From: Thermodesulfobacteriota bacterium
GTDB taxonomy: Bacteria > Desulfobacterota_D > UBA1144 > Nemesobacterales > CSP1-2
Length of the DNA stretch: 50,269 bases
Reading direction: 5' to 3'
Assembly: GCA_036397855.1 (NCBI GenBank)
Contig: DASWID010000067.1
Coordinates: 1 to 50,269 of the forward strand
A model generated the notes under the pieces. That model was not told the origin of the DNA. It ran no database searches and was given only the letters and a program-made list of their open reading frames with translations. A program made the translations under genes and the position numbers. This document shows positions 25,617-35,266 of this stretch, in pieces; the first letter of the stretch is position 1, and each line of letters begins with the position of its first letter.

Positions 25617-26003
25617 TCATTCTTCTCCAGGCCAGTCATTTTTCCCAAAAAGTCCAGATTTTAAAACCTTGAGAGACAACAGTGCACATTTTAACCTGAC
25701 TGGACTAATTCTCATCCCTATTGCTTCTAGCAAGTCATCCGCAGTAATTTCTCTTACAGATTCCAAATCTTTATTCACTATCATTTCAGTTAATATTGAT
25801 GCAGAAGCCTGGCTTATAGCGCACCCTTTACCAGAAAATCCTGTCTCACTAACTTTGTTATTTTTAATTCTAAAATCGAAACGTATTACATCCCCACACA
25901 AAGGATTACCTTCCTCATAAGAGATATCCGGTTCACTAAGCCTTTTATAGTTTCTTGGGTGTTTGAAGTGATCTAGAATATAATCAAATTGCTCAGTATT
26001 CAT
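25617..26003 (-). CDS. sufU: SufU/NifU-N-family scaffold or sulfur-transfer protein
   Basis: 128 residues. Three conserved cysteines C36 (NPLCGD), C61 (GKGCAISQAS) and C106 (SPVRLKCALL) and Asp38 match the IscU/SufU family. The C61-C106 distance of 45 residues is close to IscU and lacks the roughly 20-residue insertion of Firmicutes SufU; the IscU His before the last Cys is Lys here, as in SufU. So it is a SUF-system protein of the type annotated SUF-system NifU in Deltaproteobacteria. Preceded by a 102-bp gap after sufD, which may hold a second promoter. Confidence 0.92.
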   Translation of the reverse strand: MNTEQFDYILDHFKHPRNYKRLSEPDISYEEGNPLCGDVIRFDFRIKNNKVSETGFSGKGCAISQASASILTEMIVNKDLESVREITADDLLEAIGMRISPVRLKCALLSLKVLKSGLFGKNDWPGEE

Positions 26004-26105
26004 CTTTTTTTTGTTCTCAATTTAATAATGATGTTCCTATCTATCAATCCGGATTTCCCAAAAACATAGAGCTCATGGAATACTTTTAAATACACTTCGT
26101 TTACG

Positions 26106-27446
26106 TTAACTTGGTAGTTGAATCAAGTTCCCTTTTGCAAACCACTCTGTCACAAGCTTTTCGATGTAATCTCTGATTTGTTCCACATTCATACTCTCTA
26201 GGCTCTTGCTTGTGAAAGCATACAGTAGCATTGCACGAGCAGATTCTTCGGATAAGCCACGGGATCGAATATAGAAAATGGCATTCTCATCTATCTGTCC
26301 TATAGTAGCACCGTGGGTGCATTTCACATCATCCGCATAAATTTCAAGTTGAGGCTTAGTATCTATCTGTGCCGAATCGGAAAGTAGAAGATTTCTATTT
26401 GTCTGTTTGGCATCCGTTTTCTGAGCATCTTTATGCACAATAATTCGGCCGTGGAATACTCCCCTTGACTTGCCATTTAAGACACCATTATAAAGTTGTC
26501 GACTGTCGCAATGGGGACTCACATGTTCTACTTTCATGTAATTATCCATATGTTGCCTGCCTGTAGACATGAACAAACCGTTTATAAATGAATGGCAGCC
26601 CTCTCCAGCAAGCACTGGATGAACATTATTTCTTACAAGAGATCCACCAAGCAGTAAAGAGTGGGAATTTAGGTTGCTATTACGCATCTGTTCAACCCGT
26701 AGAGTAGAAACGTTATAGGCCTTTACGCTCTCTCTTTCAATCATATAATGATCAAGCGTACTGTTTTCACCAATAACGACCTCTGTAACGACGTTAGAGA
26801 AATATACATTGCTACCCAGTGAAACATAATGTTCAATAATGTTAGCCTGACTGTTATCCTCAAGAATTATCAAATTACGGGGATTCGCAATACAAGGAAT
26901 GTCATTAATGGTCGTTATATATAACAAATGGATAGGTTCATGAAGCAAAACCCCTTTTGGTATTGATACGAATGCACCATCTTCCATAAAGGCTGTGTTC
27001 AGTGCTGTAAAAGCTTCATGTTCGAAGTCAGCATAGTGCGTGAGATGCTCGCTCAACAAATCCTGGTAATCAAACAATGCTTTTGTAAGATTTGATATTC
27101 TAACTCCGCCGCTAGTATTTAGCGAAGAAAGTTCAACCGAAAATCTGCCATCGATAAAGACTAGTTGATTTTGTAACGAATCAGAAAAAACAAATGGCTC
27201 TATATCATTCCTTGATAGATTTGATTTCCCATTAAGCATTAATCTGAAGGGAGTGCGTTCAATTGGAGCCAGGTTTGTAAATCTCCAGTCTTCGTCATGG
27301 ATTGTAGGGAACCCCAATTTCTTAAACGCGTGTATGGCTTTTTCTCGATTCTCCCTAAACCATCTAATCTCTCTACCGGCAGAGTACTCCTGATATTTAA
27401 GGAAGCCTTCAAGATAGCTATCAATATCCTGCATCTCAATTTCCAT
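26106..27446 (-). CDS. sufD: Fe-S assembly scaffold subunit SufD
   Basis: 446 residues. Beta-helix core of the SufBC2D complex. The C-terminal SufBD domain shows VSPHCDSRQLYNGVLNGKSRGVFHGRIIV, AQKTDAKQTNRNLLLS, and KCTHGATIGQIDENAIFYIRSRGLSEESARAML, including the conserved Cys-x-His (KCTHGAT). N-terminal helical region (WFRENREKAIHAFKKLGFPTIHDEDWRFTN) is the usual SufD cap. Fifteen bp after sufC, tightly linked. Confidence 0.96.
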   Translation of the reverse strand: MEIEMQDIDSYLEGFLKYQEYSAGREIRWFRENREKAIHAFKKLGFPTIHDEDWRFTNLAPIERTPFRLMLNGKSNLSRNDIEPFVFSDSLQNQLVFIDGRFSVELSSLNTSGGVRISNLTKALFDYQDLLSEHLTHYADFEHEAFTALNTAFMEDGAFVSIPKGVLLHEPIHLLYITTINDIPCIANPRNLIILEDNSQANIIEHYVSLGSNVYFSNVVTEVVIGENSTLDHYMIERESVKAYNVSTLRVEQMRNSNLNSHSLLLGGSLVRNNVHPVLAGEGCHSFINGLFMSTGRQHMDNYMKVEHVSPHCDSRQLYNGVLNGKSRGVFHGRIIVHKDAQKTDAKQTNRNLLLSDSAQIDTKPQLEIYADDVKCTHGATIGQIDENAIFYIRSRGLSEESARAMLLYAFTSKSLESMNVEQIRDYIEKLVTEWFAKGNLIQLPS

Positions 27447-27460
27447 TTTCGATCACCCTA

Positions 27461-28231
27461 TTAATTTCGAGCCACATTGCTGTTAGTCAGTTCATCGCCA
27501 ACCCCCACGTACCCTTTGTCTTCAAGCTCTAATGCCAATTCTTTTCCACCTGATTTTACTATTCTCCCATCTACCAGTACATGTACAATGTCAGGAATTA
27601 TGTAGTTAAGGAGCCTCTGGTAATGAGTGATTATCAAAAAGGACCGTTCATCTGTTCGCATCGTGTTTACACCCCTGGCGACAATCTTAAGGGCATCAAT
27701 ATCCAACCCCGAATCAGTCTCATCTAGTATGGCAAACCTGGGCTCCAAAACCTGCAATTGAAAGATCTCATTCCGCTTTTTCTCACCCCCGGAAAAGCCC
27801 TCATTCACGGAGCGTTGTAAAAGATTGTCATCAACGTCGAGAGATTTCATCCTCTCCTTTACCAGCTTGACAAACTCGACGTGCTTAAGGGGTTCGAGAC
27901 CCTTGTGCTTTCTAATAGCATTCAATGCTTCCCGAAGGAAGTATGTATTTGCAACACCTGGTATTTCTACAGGGTATTGGAAAGCCATGAAAATACCCTC
28001 ACGTGCCCTTTCCTCGGGAGACATTTCTAAGAGGTTTCTACCCTCGTACAGAATTTCACCGTCCGTAACCTTGTATGTATCGCGTCCTGCAAGTACCTGA
28101 GCTAATGTACTCTTTCCCGAACCATTGGGACCCATTATAGAGTGTATCTCCCCGGGATTAATCGCCAGGCTCAATCCCTTGAGAATTTCCTGGTTGTCCA
28201 CACTCACATGTAAGTTCTTTATCTCAAGCAT
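27461..28231 (-). CDS. sufC: Fe-S assembly ATPase SufC
   Basis: 256 residues, ABC-type ATPase that powers SufBC2D. Walker [10 protein letters not shown] at 34-42, Q-loop [16 protein letters not shown] signature [11 protein letters not shown] near 145-155, and Walker [13 protein letters not shown] near 168. The YPVEIPGV and EKKRNE segments are specific for SufC. Between sufB (71 bp) and sufD (14 bp). Confidence 0.98.
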   Translation of the reverse strand: MLEIKNLHVSVDNQEILKGLSLAINPGEIHSIMGPNGSGKSTLAQVLAGRDTYKVTDGEILYEGRNLLEMSPEERAREGIFMAFQYPVEIPGVANTYFLREALNAIRKHKGLEPLKHVEFVKLVKERMKSLDVDDNLLQRSVNEGFSGGEKKRNEIFQLQVLEPRFAILDETDSGLDIDALKIVARGVNTMRTDERSFLIITHYQRLLNYIIPDIVHVLVDGRIVKSGGKELALELEDKGYVGVGDELTNSNVARN

Positions 28232-28302
28232 AATTCCTCCATGTAATTATCTATTAAATAATGGTTTTCGTGACAATGAGTAATAGGTTCAGTTTGGATT
28301 GT

Positions 28303-29739
28303 CTATCCGACGCTTCCCTCAAGACTGACACTCAATAGTCGTTCTGCCTCTACAGCAAATTCGAATGGCAGCTCACGGAATACCTTTTTACAAAACCCAT
28401 TGACAATGAGTGAAACCGCATCCTCAGCAGAGAGACCCCTTTGTCGACAATAAAAGATCTGATCATCGCCTATTTTAGATGTGCTTGCTTCGTGTTCCAT
28501 CCGGGCTGTAGAGTTCTTTACTTCTATATAAGGAAATGTATGAGCTCCGCATTTATCTCCTATGAGCATGGAGTCACACTGCGTATAGTTACGCGCACCG
28601 GTAGCATTCTTACCAATTTGAACTAACCCTCGATATGTGTTTTGACCGTAGCCAGCAGATATTCCTTTTGATACGATAGTGCTACTCGTATTCTTACCTA
28701 TATGAATCATCTTAGTTCCCGTATCAGCCTGCTGGCGATTGTTAGTTAATGCGACAGAATAAAATTCACCCACGGAATTGTCACCCTCGAGAATACAACT
28801 TGGATATTTCCATGTTATAGCAGAACCGGTCTCGACTTGTGTCCAGGAAATATGAGAATTTCTCCCTATGCATCTTCCCCTTTTTGTGACAAAGTTGTAA
28901 ATACCCCCTTTACCATCCTTGTCACCTGGATACCAATTCTGTATTGTAGAATACTTGATTGTTGCATCATTGTGAGCTATAAGTTCTACTACAGCCGCAT
29001 GCAACTGGTTTTCATCACGTTTTGGTGCGGTACATCCCTCAAGGTAGCTAACGTAGCTTCCTTCTTCCGCAATGATCAGCGTTCTTTCAAACTGTCCTGT
29101 ATTCTCTGCATTTATACGGAAATATGTAGACAATTCCATAGGACAGCGAACACCCTTTGGAACATAAACGAAGGAACCATCCGTAAACACCGCAGAGTTG
29201 AGGGCGGCAAAGTAGTTGTCGTTATGAGGTACTACAAACCCCATATACTTCTTAACCAATTCTGGATATTCCTGCACCGCCTCTGAAATAGAACAAAATA
29301 TTATATTTAATTCAGCAAGTTTTTCCTTGAATGTTGTAATCAGCGAAACACTGTCAAAGACTGCATCTACGGCAACACCTGCAAGCATCATTTGCTCTTC
29401 GAGAGGAATTCCGAGTTTTTCATATGTTGCCCTTAGTTCAGGGTCTATATCGTCTAGACTCTTCGCCTTCTTTGTCTGTTTAGGCGCGGCATAATAGCTA
29501 ATATCGTTGTAGTCAATAGGGGGATAATGAACGTTATGCCATTTTGGCTCCTTCATTGTCAGCCAATTCCTATAGGCTTTTAGACGCCACTCTAACAACC
29601 ATTCGGGTTCATTCTTCTTAGCTGAAATCATTCGAATGACATCCTCATTCAAACCCTTAGGTGCAATTTCCTGCTCGATGTTCGTAACGAATCCGTATTT
29701 GTATTCTTGTTTTGACAACTGTTCGAGATCTACGCTCAT
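28303..29739 (-). CDS. sufB: Fe-S assembly scaffold subunit SufB
   Basis: 478 residues, normal length. SufB is the site where the cluster is built. SufBD-fold motifs include [47 protein letters not shown] and the C-terminal [28 protein letters not shown], which carries conserved Cys residues, and [22 protein letters not shown]. First structural gene after the Rrf2 regulator, 36 bp away. Confidence 0.98.
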   Translation of the reverse strand: MSVDLEQLSKQEYKYGFVTNIEQEIAPKGLNEDVIRMISAKKNEPEWLLEWRLKAYRNWLTMKEPKWHNVHYPPIDYNDISYYAAPKQTKKAKSLDDIDPELRATYEKLGIPLEEQMMLAGVAVDAVFDSVSLITTFKEKLAELNIIFCSISEAVQEYPELVKKYMGFVVPHNDNYFAALNSAVFTDGSFVYVPKGVRCPMELSTYFRINAENTGQFERTLIIAEEGSYVSYLEGCTAPKRDENQLHAAVVELIAHNDATIKYSTIQNWYPGDKDGKGGIYNFVTKRGRCIGRNSHISWTQVETGSAITWKYPSCILEGDNSVGEFYSVALTNNRQQADTGTKMIHIGKNTSSTIVSKGISAGYGQNTYRGLVQIGKNATGARNYTQCDSMLIGDKCGAHTFPYIEVKNSTARMEHEASTSKIGDDQIFYCRQRGLSAEDAVSLIVNGFCKKVFRELPFEFAVEAERLLSVSLEGSVG

Positions 29740-29775
29740 TTAATAGCCTCCAAATTTAAAGATATCAATATTTCG

Positions 29776-30192
29776 TTAACTTAAATCAGTTCCAATCTGC
29801 TTTAACATATCGTCGAGCGTTGTGTCCTCAAGTATCTTTATCATAGATACCCGAACCCTGTCCCATACAGGGAGTTGTGGACAACACGCATAAAGTGCAC
29901 AGATCTTAGCCTTATCCATACAATCAATAATCCTCAGTTCACCCTCTATAGCCTCATATACCTCTCTCAGGTTAATTTCTTGTGGAGATTTTCTCAAAAT
30001 ATAACCTCCATCCGGGCCGACCATTGATCTTATAAGACCCCTTTTTACAAGCCTCCGCATTATCTTAGCCAGGTAGTTTTTCGGTATGTGTTGATGTTCT
30101 GATATCTCTTTCATGCTTGAGGTTAATACAGGGTTTTTCCCCATATAGGCCAAGGACCTCACAGCGTAATCTAATGTTCTACTTACTTGCAT
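29776..30192 (-). CDS. Rrf2/IscR-family Fe-S-sensing regulator of the suf operon
   Basis: 138 residues. N-terminal winged helix-turn-helix (LDYAVRSLAYMGKNPVLTSSMKEISEHQHIPKNYLAKIMRRLVKRGLI) and GPDGGYIL wing. Cysteines C91, C98, C103 and C104 match the three-Cys cluster-binding loop of IscR (92, 98, 104 in E. coli), so it likely binds a [2Fe-2S] cluster. First gene of the suf operon; it should sense Fe-S status and repress or tune the operon. The candidate operator at 30225-30240 overlaps the predicted transcription start. Confidence 0.93.
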   Translation of the reverse strand: MQVSRTLDYAVRSLAYMGKNPVLTSSMKEISEHQHIPKNYLAKIMRRLVKRGLIRSMVGPDGGYILRKSPQEINLREVYEAIEGELRIIDCMDKAKICALYACCPQLPVWDRVRVSMIKILEDTTLDDMLKQIGTDLS

Positions 30193-30224
30193 AATTTCTA
30201 ACCCGATAACGAAGAATTATGGAT

Positions 30225-30240
30225 ATCATGCATCCATGAT
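30225..30240. promoter_or_regulatory. Candidate Rrf2 operator
   Basis: ATCATG (30225-30230), 4-base centre CATC, CATGAT (30235-30240): perfect 6-bp inverted arms. It lies directly downstream of the -10, over the predicted start site, where a bound dimer would block transcription. Known Rrf2 sites are palindromes of this sort; this one is inferred from position and symmetry. Confidence 0.5.
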
Positions 30241-30246
30241 GTATAT

Positions 30247-30274
30247 ATTATATTTCTATCCTTCTATTTGTCAA
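30247..30274 (-). promoter_or_regulatory. Consensus suf operon promoter
   Basis: Minus strand: TTGACA (30274-30269), 16 bases, TATAAT (30252-30247). Both boxes match the housekeeping sigma consensus exactly. Start expected near 30240, about 48 bases before the regulator ATG. Confidence 0.75.
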
Positions 30275-30413
30275 GATTGAAGTGGGCTAATAGGGTTTGC
30301 AACTGGTAAAAACTAATGATGGGCAGTTTACCATAATTATAGCTACATGTCTAATTTCGAAAGAAGGAAAGATCAATTCTTGATTTTTAACATATAACGA
30401 GCTTGTGTGACAC

Positions 30414-32225
30414 TCATTCCCCATCTATTCTGGGCTCAGGAACGATCATGATTTCCATGAGCTTTTTATCCCTTTTAATCATTATATCTGTCTTTATACC
30501 TGCTTTAGCTTCTCCTAACGCAACGACATAATCATATATGTTCGTAATCCGCTCGCCAGAGAACTCGATTATAACGTCCCCGTCTTTGAGTCCAGCCTTT
30601 TCCGCAGGACTTCCACCCCTAACACCCATCAGTCGAACCCCATCGGGATTTTCTGAATAATCAGGAATGGTACCCAGGTATACGTTGAAACCTGACGGAC
30701 TCTTCTCTTCTCCTTTTACTTTGGAGAAGGCAATCATATCTAATGATCCATTTAATTCGAGGATAAGATCCGATATCAACATCAAGACCTTTTCTTCTCC
30801 TTCCGGGTTGATCTTTTGCCACTCGTCGCTTGGGGCATGATAATCGGAGTGGATACCGGTGAAAAAATGGAGAACCGGTATATTTTTGGTGTAAAATACG
30901 GTCTGATCGCTAGGGGCGATGCCACTATCTCGAAGCTTCAGCACTAAACCAACTCCAGAATTAACATTGTTGATTAAACCCTGCCATGCCGGCGATGAGC
31001 CGACTCCAAAGACTGTAAGCTCATTATTTTTAAGTCTCCCAATCATATCCATGTTTATCATAGCCTTGGCATTTTCTAATGGAATTTTTGGGTTCTTCAC
31101 ATAGTATGATGATCCCAAGATTCCAAGTTCCTCAGCAGAAAATGCTACAAATAGTAGGCTACTGTCTAGACTTTCTTTCTCGTGAGAAAAATACTCTGCT
31201 AGCTCTAACAATCCGGAAACACCCGAAGCGTTATCGTCGGCGCCATTATATATTTTATCACCCTTTTTTTCATCACCATGCCTCGAGGTATTCCCTCCAA
31301 GACCAATATGATCGTAATGAGCCCCGATCACTATCACTTCACGTTTATGGTCTGGATTAGAGCCCTCCAATAAGCCAATAACATTTGTAGTGTAGCTTCT
31401 TTCTGCAATCAAGTCTGTCTGTAAATAAACCGTTGTTTCAGGGACATTAAACGAAGAGTTTTTCTTGTTGGATAGCGCTAGTTCAAGGGATTTTAAGTCT
31501 CTGTCTGCATAACTCAAAATCGTTTTGCCTATATCTCTTCTAAGAACTACGGCTTGTATGCCCGAATCTGTAAAGGATGGGTCAAATCTCAAGCCGCCCA
31601 ATTCTGCCTCCTCTTCCACTGACGATGGAGTCATGAATATTATGCCTTTTGCTCCCTTTTTTCTGGCGTTTATGGCTTTATATCTGAGTGGGGCATACGT
31701 ATAAAATGGACTATCTTTAACATTACTCTCAGGAGTAAAGCGCAATACCAATACGATTTTATCTTTTATGTCTATTCTCTCGTAGTCATCATAATTCAAT
31801 TCCGGGGCACTTATTCCATACCCTGCAAATACAAGGTCCCCCGTTGTCTCCCCCGTGCTGGAAAAACTAATGGGAATATAGTCTTCACCTATCCTAATAG
31901 ATTCTCTACGTTTCCCATACTCTAGCGCGAGTGAATTCGCATCACCAATTTTCATTCCGTATAAAACTGGGAATTTCTGAAAATATGTTCCCTGGTCTCC
32001 TAATGGTTTAAGACCCGCCTTGCTAAATTCCTCTGCAATATATTTAGCGGCGATATTAGCACCTTGAGTCCCGGCCTTTCTTCCTTGAAGCTCATCAGAA
32101 GATAGATACCTTATGTGTGAAATGATTTCTTGAGAAGTTATTTCACCACCTTGTTTTCCAATTGAGAATACTGGAAACAATGTTATATAAACCAGGGCAA
32201 TAAATGCTAGACCTTCTTTAATCAC
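30414..32225 (-). CDS. Exported M28 metallopeptidase with PA and PDZ domains
   Basis: 603 residues. Signal peptide about 1-22. A protease-associated (PA) domain lies at about 130-260 (GDLVFAGYGISAPELNYDDYERIDIKDKIVLVLR). The M28 zinc peptidase core follows with ligands in IGAHYDHIG near 300, YNGADDNASG near 330, FSAEELGILGS near 362, INMDMIGR near 395 and GIHSDYHAPSDEW near 458, so the two-zinc aminopeptidase site is complete. The C-terminus (about 510-600, VRLMGVRGGSPAEKAGLKDGDVIIEFSGERI) is a PDZ domain. Likely a periplasmic or secreted aminopeptidase. Monocistronic. Confidence 0.94.
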   Translation of the reverse strand: MIKEGLAFIALVYITLFPVFSIGKQGGEITSQEIISHIRYLSSDELQGRKAGTQGANIAAKYIAEEFSKAGLKPLGDQGTYFQKFPVLYGMKIGDANSLALEYGKRRESIRIGEDYIPISFSSTGETTGDLVFAGYGISAPELNYDDYERIDIKDKIVLVLRFTPESNVKDSPFYTYAPLRYKAINARKKGAKGIIFMTPSSVEEEAELGGLRFDPSFTDSGIQAVVLRRDIGKTILSYADRDLKSLELALSNKKNSSFNVPETTVYLQTDLIAERSYTTNVIGLLEGSNPDHKREVIVIGAHYDHIGLGGNTSRHGDEKKGDKIYNGADDNASGVSGLLELAEYFSHEKESLDSSLLFVAFSAEELGILGSSYYVKNPKIPLENAKAMINMDMIGRLKNNELTVFGVGSSPAWQGLINNVNSGVGLVLKLRDSGIAPSDQTVFYTKNIPVLHFFTGIHSDYHAPSDEWQKINPEGEEKVLMLISDLILELNGSLDMIAFSKVKGEEKSPSGFNVYLGTIPDYSENPDGVRLMGVRGGSPAEKAGLKDGDVIIEFSGERITNIYDYVVALGEAKAGIKTDIMIKRDKKLMEIMIVPEPRIDGE

Positions 32226-32417
32226 TCGAATAAGATATCATATTGAAGAAGAAATACTGAATCTAGATCACCATAAAGTGATCTAATACTGTTACTGATT
32301 CAACATATATAAAGGGTTAAGCAAATCAATTTTTGTTGGGTTTAATTATTACTCCAACATTGGTGAATTAGATTAACAATGCCTGAATTTTACTAACGAT
32401 TCTGGAGGGACATAACT

Positions 32418-32699
32418 ATGAAAGCCATATGGAATGGCACAGTCATTGCCGAAAGTGACGATACAATAGTCGTTGAAGGCAACCATTATTTCCCGCCGGA
32501 GAGTATCGAAAAAGAGTACTTTCAGGAAAGTGAGACCCATACTCTATGTTCCTGGAAGGGGGTAGCCAGTTATTACGATGTTGTTGTGAACGGTGATAGA
32601 AACAGGAATGCCGCCTGGTATTACCCAGAACCGAAAGAAGAGGCGAAGGAAATATCTAAATATGTTGCCTTCTGGAATGGTGTCGAGGTCGTCAAATAA
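32418..32699 (+). CDS. DUF427 family protein
   Basis: 93 residues, full length for DUF427. MKAIWNGTVIAESDDTIVVEGNHYFPPESI, CSWKGVASYYDVVVNG and NAAWYYPEPKEEAKEISKYVAFWNGVEV are the family pattern, a small beta-rich fold of unknown biochemical role. GGAGGG (32403-32408) lies about 9 bases before the ATG. It is convergent with the decayed FAD-oxidase gene, whose missing 3' part would have occupied this position. Confidence 0.93.
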   Translation: MKAIWNGTVIAESDDTIVVEGNHYFPPESIEKEYFQESETHTLCSWKGVASYYDVVVNGDRNRNAAWYYPEPKEEAKEISKYVAFWNGVEVVK

Positions 32700-32719
32700 A
32701 TATAATAAATAAGCGCAGT

Positions 32720-33346
32720 GGAAGTTATCCTGGGTTAATTTTTCATCCAGCTCTTTTCTATTGAGTTCTTTAAATTCTTATTCATTTCCGTCTCTAGGGA
32801 CGACTTTAAGAGCTTCGACGTAGTCTTCGTCTGCCCATAACGCAAAGACTTTTCACCGCCTGAATTATTTGCAACCGTACCACCGACTGAAGCCATTGAT
32901 TTTGAAGCTGGATAACTGGGAAGCATGCTTTTATATTTGGGGCTTTCCTTCTCAAATAATCTAAATGGCACTCCAGGTTGAACTATTGCTGATTCAGAAC
33001 CAATGTCGATTATTTTGTTCATGTGGGCGTTTACGTCCAGTATTATAGATTCATTTAAATCTCCACCCGCCATGTCAGTACCGCAGGAGTGAGGAGTTAG
33101 CGATATAGAATCGTCGCCAGCTGTCTTTTTGCCTGTCACATAATTTACCACCTTATTTACCACCTTATTTATGTCGTCAACGTCTTTGGGGAAAACAACC
33201 AATTCGGGGGTTATTCTAAATGCGCTGGCATCTCAGCTATAATGATGCAGGGTCTCAGGATCATCCTTTGCATCTCCTTTTAATATTTGTTGAATTTCGA
33301 CTTTATGTGGTATTTCAATCAATCCTTTAATAGGAAAAATTTCGAT
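32720..33346 (-). pseudogene. Decayed 5' fragment of FAD-linked oxidase (GlcD-like)
   Basis: The reading frame shows the FAD-binding-4 half of a GlcD-like oxidase: ASAFRITPELVVFPKDVDDI, LTPHSCGTDMAGGDLNESIILD, AIVQPGVPFRLFE, LLPSYPASKSMASVGGTVANNSGGEKSLRYG. It is broken three times: an in-frame TGA at 33235-33233 where the family has Arg (HHYS-stop-DAS), a one-base deletion near 32830 that switches QT to KTTSK (the other frame continues EDYVEALKVVPRDGNE), and a TAA at 32780-32778 after GNE. The FAD-domain C-half and the rest of a protein of several hundred residues are missing. Not translatable as a functional enzyme. Confidence 0.85.
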
Positions 33347-33382
33347 ATTAGTGTGATGAAAATAAAAATCAAATTAGCAAGA

Positions 33383-33985
33383 TTATCGAGGGCTCGCGAT
33401 ACGTCTACGAGATACGGACCAGATTCCAAGATTAAGTATCACACTGGATGCGATTAAAAGCACTGTGGTGTATTTAAAGAATTGTCTGGGCATTATGTAG
33501 AATGAAAGATCAAACCTGTTATTCATCCAGAGATTATTGCTAAAGAGTAGGGGATGGAAAACATCCCTCCAAAAAGTCGTGAAGAAGGGTAATACAACTA
33601 ATAAAGCGACGATGATTAATGCATTCACAATTGCAAATCTAGAAACCCGGAGCCTGTCAAACGTCAGCATTAAACATATGACACAGATGATGGCAATAAT
33701 AAACATATTATCAAAAATATCACGAACCTCTCCTAAATGTAGCTTTTCTTTTTTCGTCCAGAATGATACTAATTCCCCTTTATGCAAAAAGAATGATGTC
33801 AAATCATCGATTCCTTTTTCGGCCCTTTCATAACCGATCGTATCGCAGCGTTCATTCCAGTTACAATTGAATTTATACCAATATGGAAGATATACAATGA
33901 AGGCCAATGGTATGTAAACGGTCAAGTAGAACAAAGTTGGAAACAAAATAATTCCCTTTAGTCTAGAAACCCACGTACTGTACAT
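33383..33985 (-). CDS. DUF1461-like membrane protein
   Basis: 200 residues with about four transmembrane segments: 12-34, 94-110 (MFIIAIICVICLMLTF), 118-135 (IVNALIIVALLVVLPFF) and 172-190. Between the first two is a loop with YERAEKGIDDLTSFFLHKGE and KEKLHLGEVRDIFDNMF, and before the last is FWRDVFHPLLFSNNLWMNN-x-FDLSFYIMPRQFF. The AE-(x)n-L and EVRDIF patterns together with the FHP-LLFSNNLW segment match what I recall of DUF1461 (TIGR01906) proteins; function unknown. Neither start nor neighbours add information. Confidence 0.6.
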   Translation of the reverse strand: MYSTWVSRLKGIILFPTLFYLTVYIPLAFIVYLPYWYKFNCNWNERCDTIGYERAEKGIDDLTSFFLHKGELVSFWTKKEKLHLGEVRDIFDNMFIIAIICVICLMLTFDRLRVSRFAIVNALIIVALLVVLPFFTTFWRDVFHPLLFSNNLWMNNRFDLSFYIMPRQFFKYTTVLLIASSVILNLGIWSVSRRRIASPR

Positions 33986-34342
33986 TTTCGTCTATAATTT
34001 TAGTCGAGACTTATTCCAACACCTTGATAAAGCCTTTCTAATCAAGTTCATAAGTCTTACGTTCGCTTTTTAACGCATACGTATTAAGTAATAGTGAAAG
34101 TCCTCGCAGCTAGCTACTGGGAATTTGCTAGTTAAATACAGTATTTCAGTGGTCGGAAATATCACTTAACTATATAAATCATTCTTTTTGATATCAGATT
34201 TTTATCGAATAATCCAGTTTGGGGAAAAATTTTCTCCATTCGATTGGGTCAAACAGTTGAGGGCCTTATGGCACAGACTTTACATTAGAGTTGGAACAGC
34301 AGCCCGAATTGCAATTCTGCCTAGGGAATCAATAAAACTTTC
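33986..34342. other. Intergenic region
   Basis: 357 bp. A 12-bp palindrome GAATTGCAATTC is near 34305-34316. A short plus-strand reading frame overlapping the next gene has no recognisable family. Nothing else seen. Confidence 0.4.
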
Positions 34343-35266
34343 CTACTCTTCGGGACCCTTGTCTTTGTTATCTGTTACGTTCGGCTGAGACCTAGAACCA
34401 CCCAATACAGTAATAACATCTTTACTTGTATCGGCCCGCGTCTCATTCTCAGAGCTATCATTGTTGACACTGGTCTCATTTTTTGTGCCATCATTTTCAA
34501 AGGTAAGTTCTATTTCAGGTTCAGTATTATTGCTGTTACCGTCTAAAGCATTATCAGAGGTTTCGCTAGTCGATGATACCATTAGTTCAGATTCATTGTA
34601 TGACCCTCCAGTGACTGATGATGCAAAACTAGCTGTATCGTTTTGCATTCCGCCAGATACTGCGGAGAATTCTCCACCGGCTATGTTAAGCAGGCCGCCC
34701 GACACCGAGGAATACTCTCCATTGGCCACATTTAAAAACCCTCCGGTAACTGTTGAAAAACTATTTCCTATAGTATTTCTGTAACCGGCTACAAAACCTC
34801 CCGCGCTGCCATATGAATGACCGGATCCTACGATGAGATTGTGTGAACCGTCTCTGACTGGAGGAGGATAAAATAAGCCCGCCTCATCGCCAATCTCATT
34901 ATAACCGATAATAAGATTTCCCAAACCGTCAACCATACTTGTGGAAGATCTTTTATTGCGTACATGAACATTCACTCCTTCGAAAATCAAATTTGGTCCC
35001 CTAACCCCTTCCATAGTTCCAGGAACTAGCCTCACGTATCCTTTCAAATTACGAAAAGTACCCAGGTCTGCATTCAATGAATTCAACTCTTCCTGGAGCT
35101 TTGATATCGTGTTATAGGCTTCCTCTAATTGTTTCTGCTGGGTTAAGATTTTTTCCTCAAGCTTACTAACCCGTTTCTCCAGACTCTGACCGTAACTGAT
35201 AATTGGACAAATAATGACCAACGAAAATACCAAATTAAGAAATAGGAACTTATTATTCATGATCAT
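34343..35266 (-). CDS. Exported coiled-coil protein with YadA-head-like repeats
   Basis: 307 residues. Signal peptide at about 1-26; AGGAG 7 bases before the ATG. A coiled coil (29-70, LEKRVSKLEEKILTQQKQLEE) is followed by a globular part (75-150). Then come exact 15-residue repeats at 156-170, 171-185, 186-200, 201-215 and 216-230 of the form S-x-V-S/T-G-G-x-x-N-x-A-x-G-x-F, the left-handed beta-roll pattern of trimeric autotransporter (YadA) heads. The tail (235-307) is acidic and rich in Asn, Ser and Thr. No C-terminal membrane anchor is present, so it is a secreted or surface-associated trimer candidate rather than an autotransporter. Confidence 0.8.
   Translation of the reverse strand: MIMNNKFLFLNLVFSLVIICPIISYGQSLEKRVSKLEEKILTQQKQLEEAYNTISKLQEELNSLNADLGTFRNLKGYVRLVPGTMEGVRGPNLIFEGVNVHVRNKRSSTSMVDGLGNLIIGYNEIGDEAGLFYPPPVRDGSHNLIVGSGHSYGSAGGFVAGYRNTIGNSFSTVTGGFLNVANGEYSSVSGGLLNIAGGEFSAVSGGMQNDTASFASSVTGGSYNESELMVSSTSETSDNALDGNSNNTEPEIELTFENDGTKNETSVNNDSSENETRADTSKDVITVLGGSRSQPNVTDNKDKGPEE

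Noticed and set aside
34188-34388. 66-codon plus-strand frame before the YadA-like gene end
   Set aside because: Overlaps the 3' end of the real gene in antisense and has no family features or ribosome binding site.
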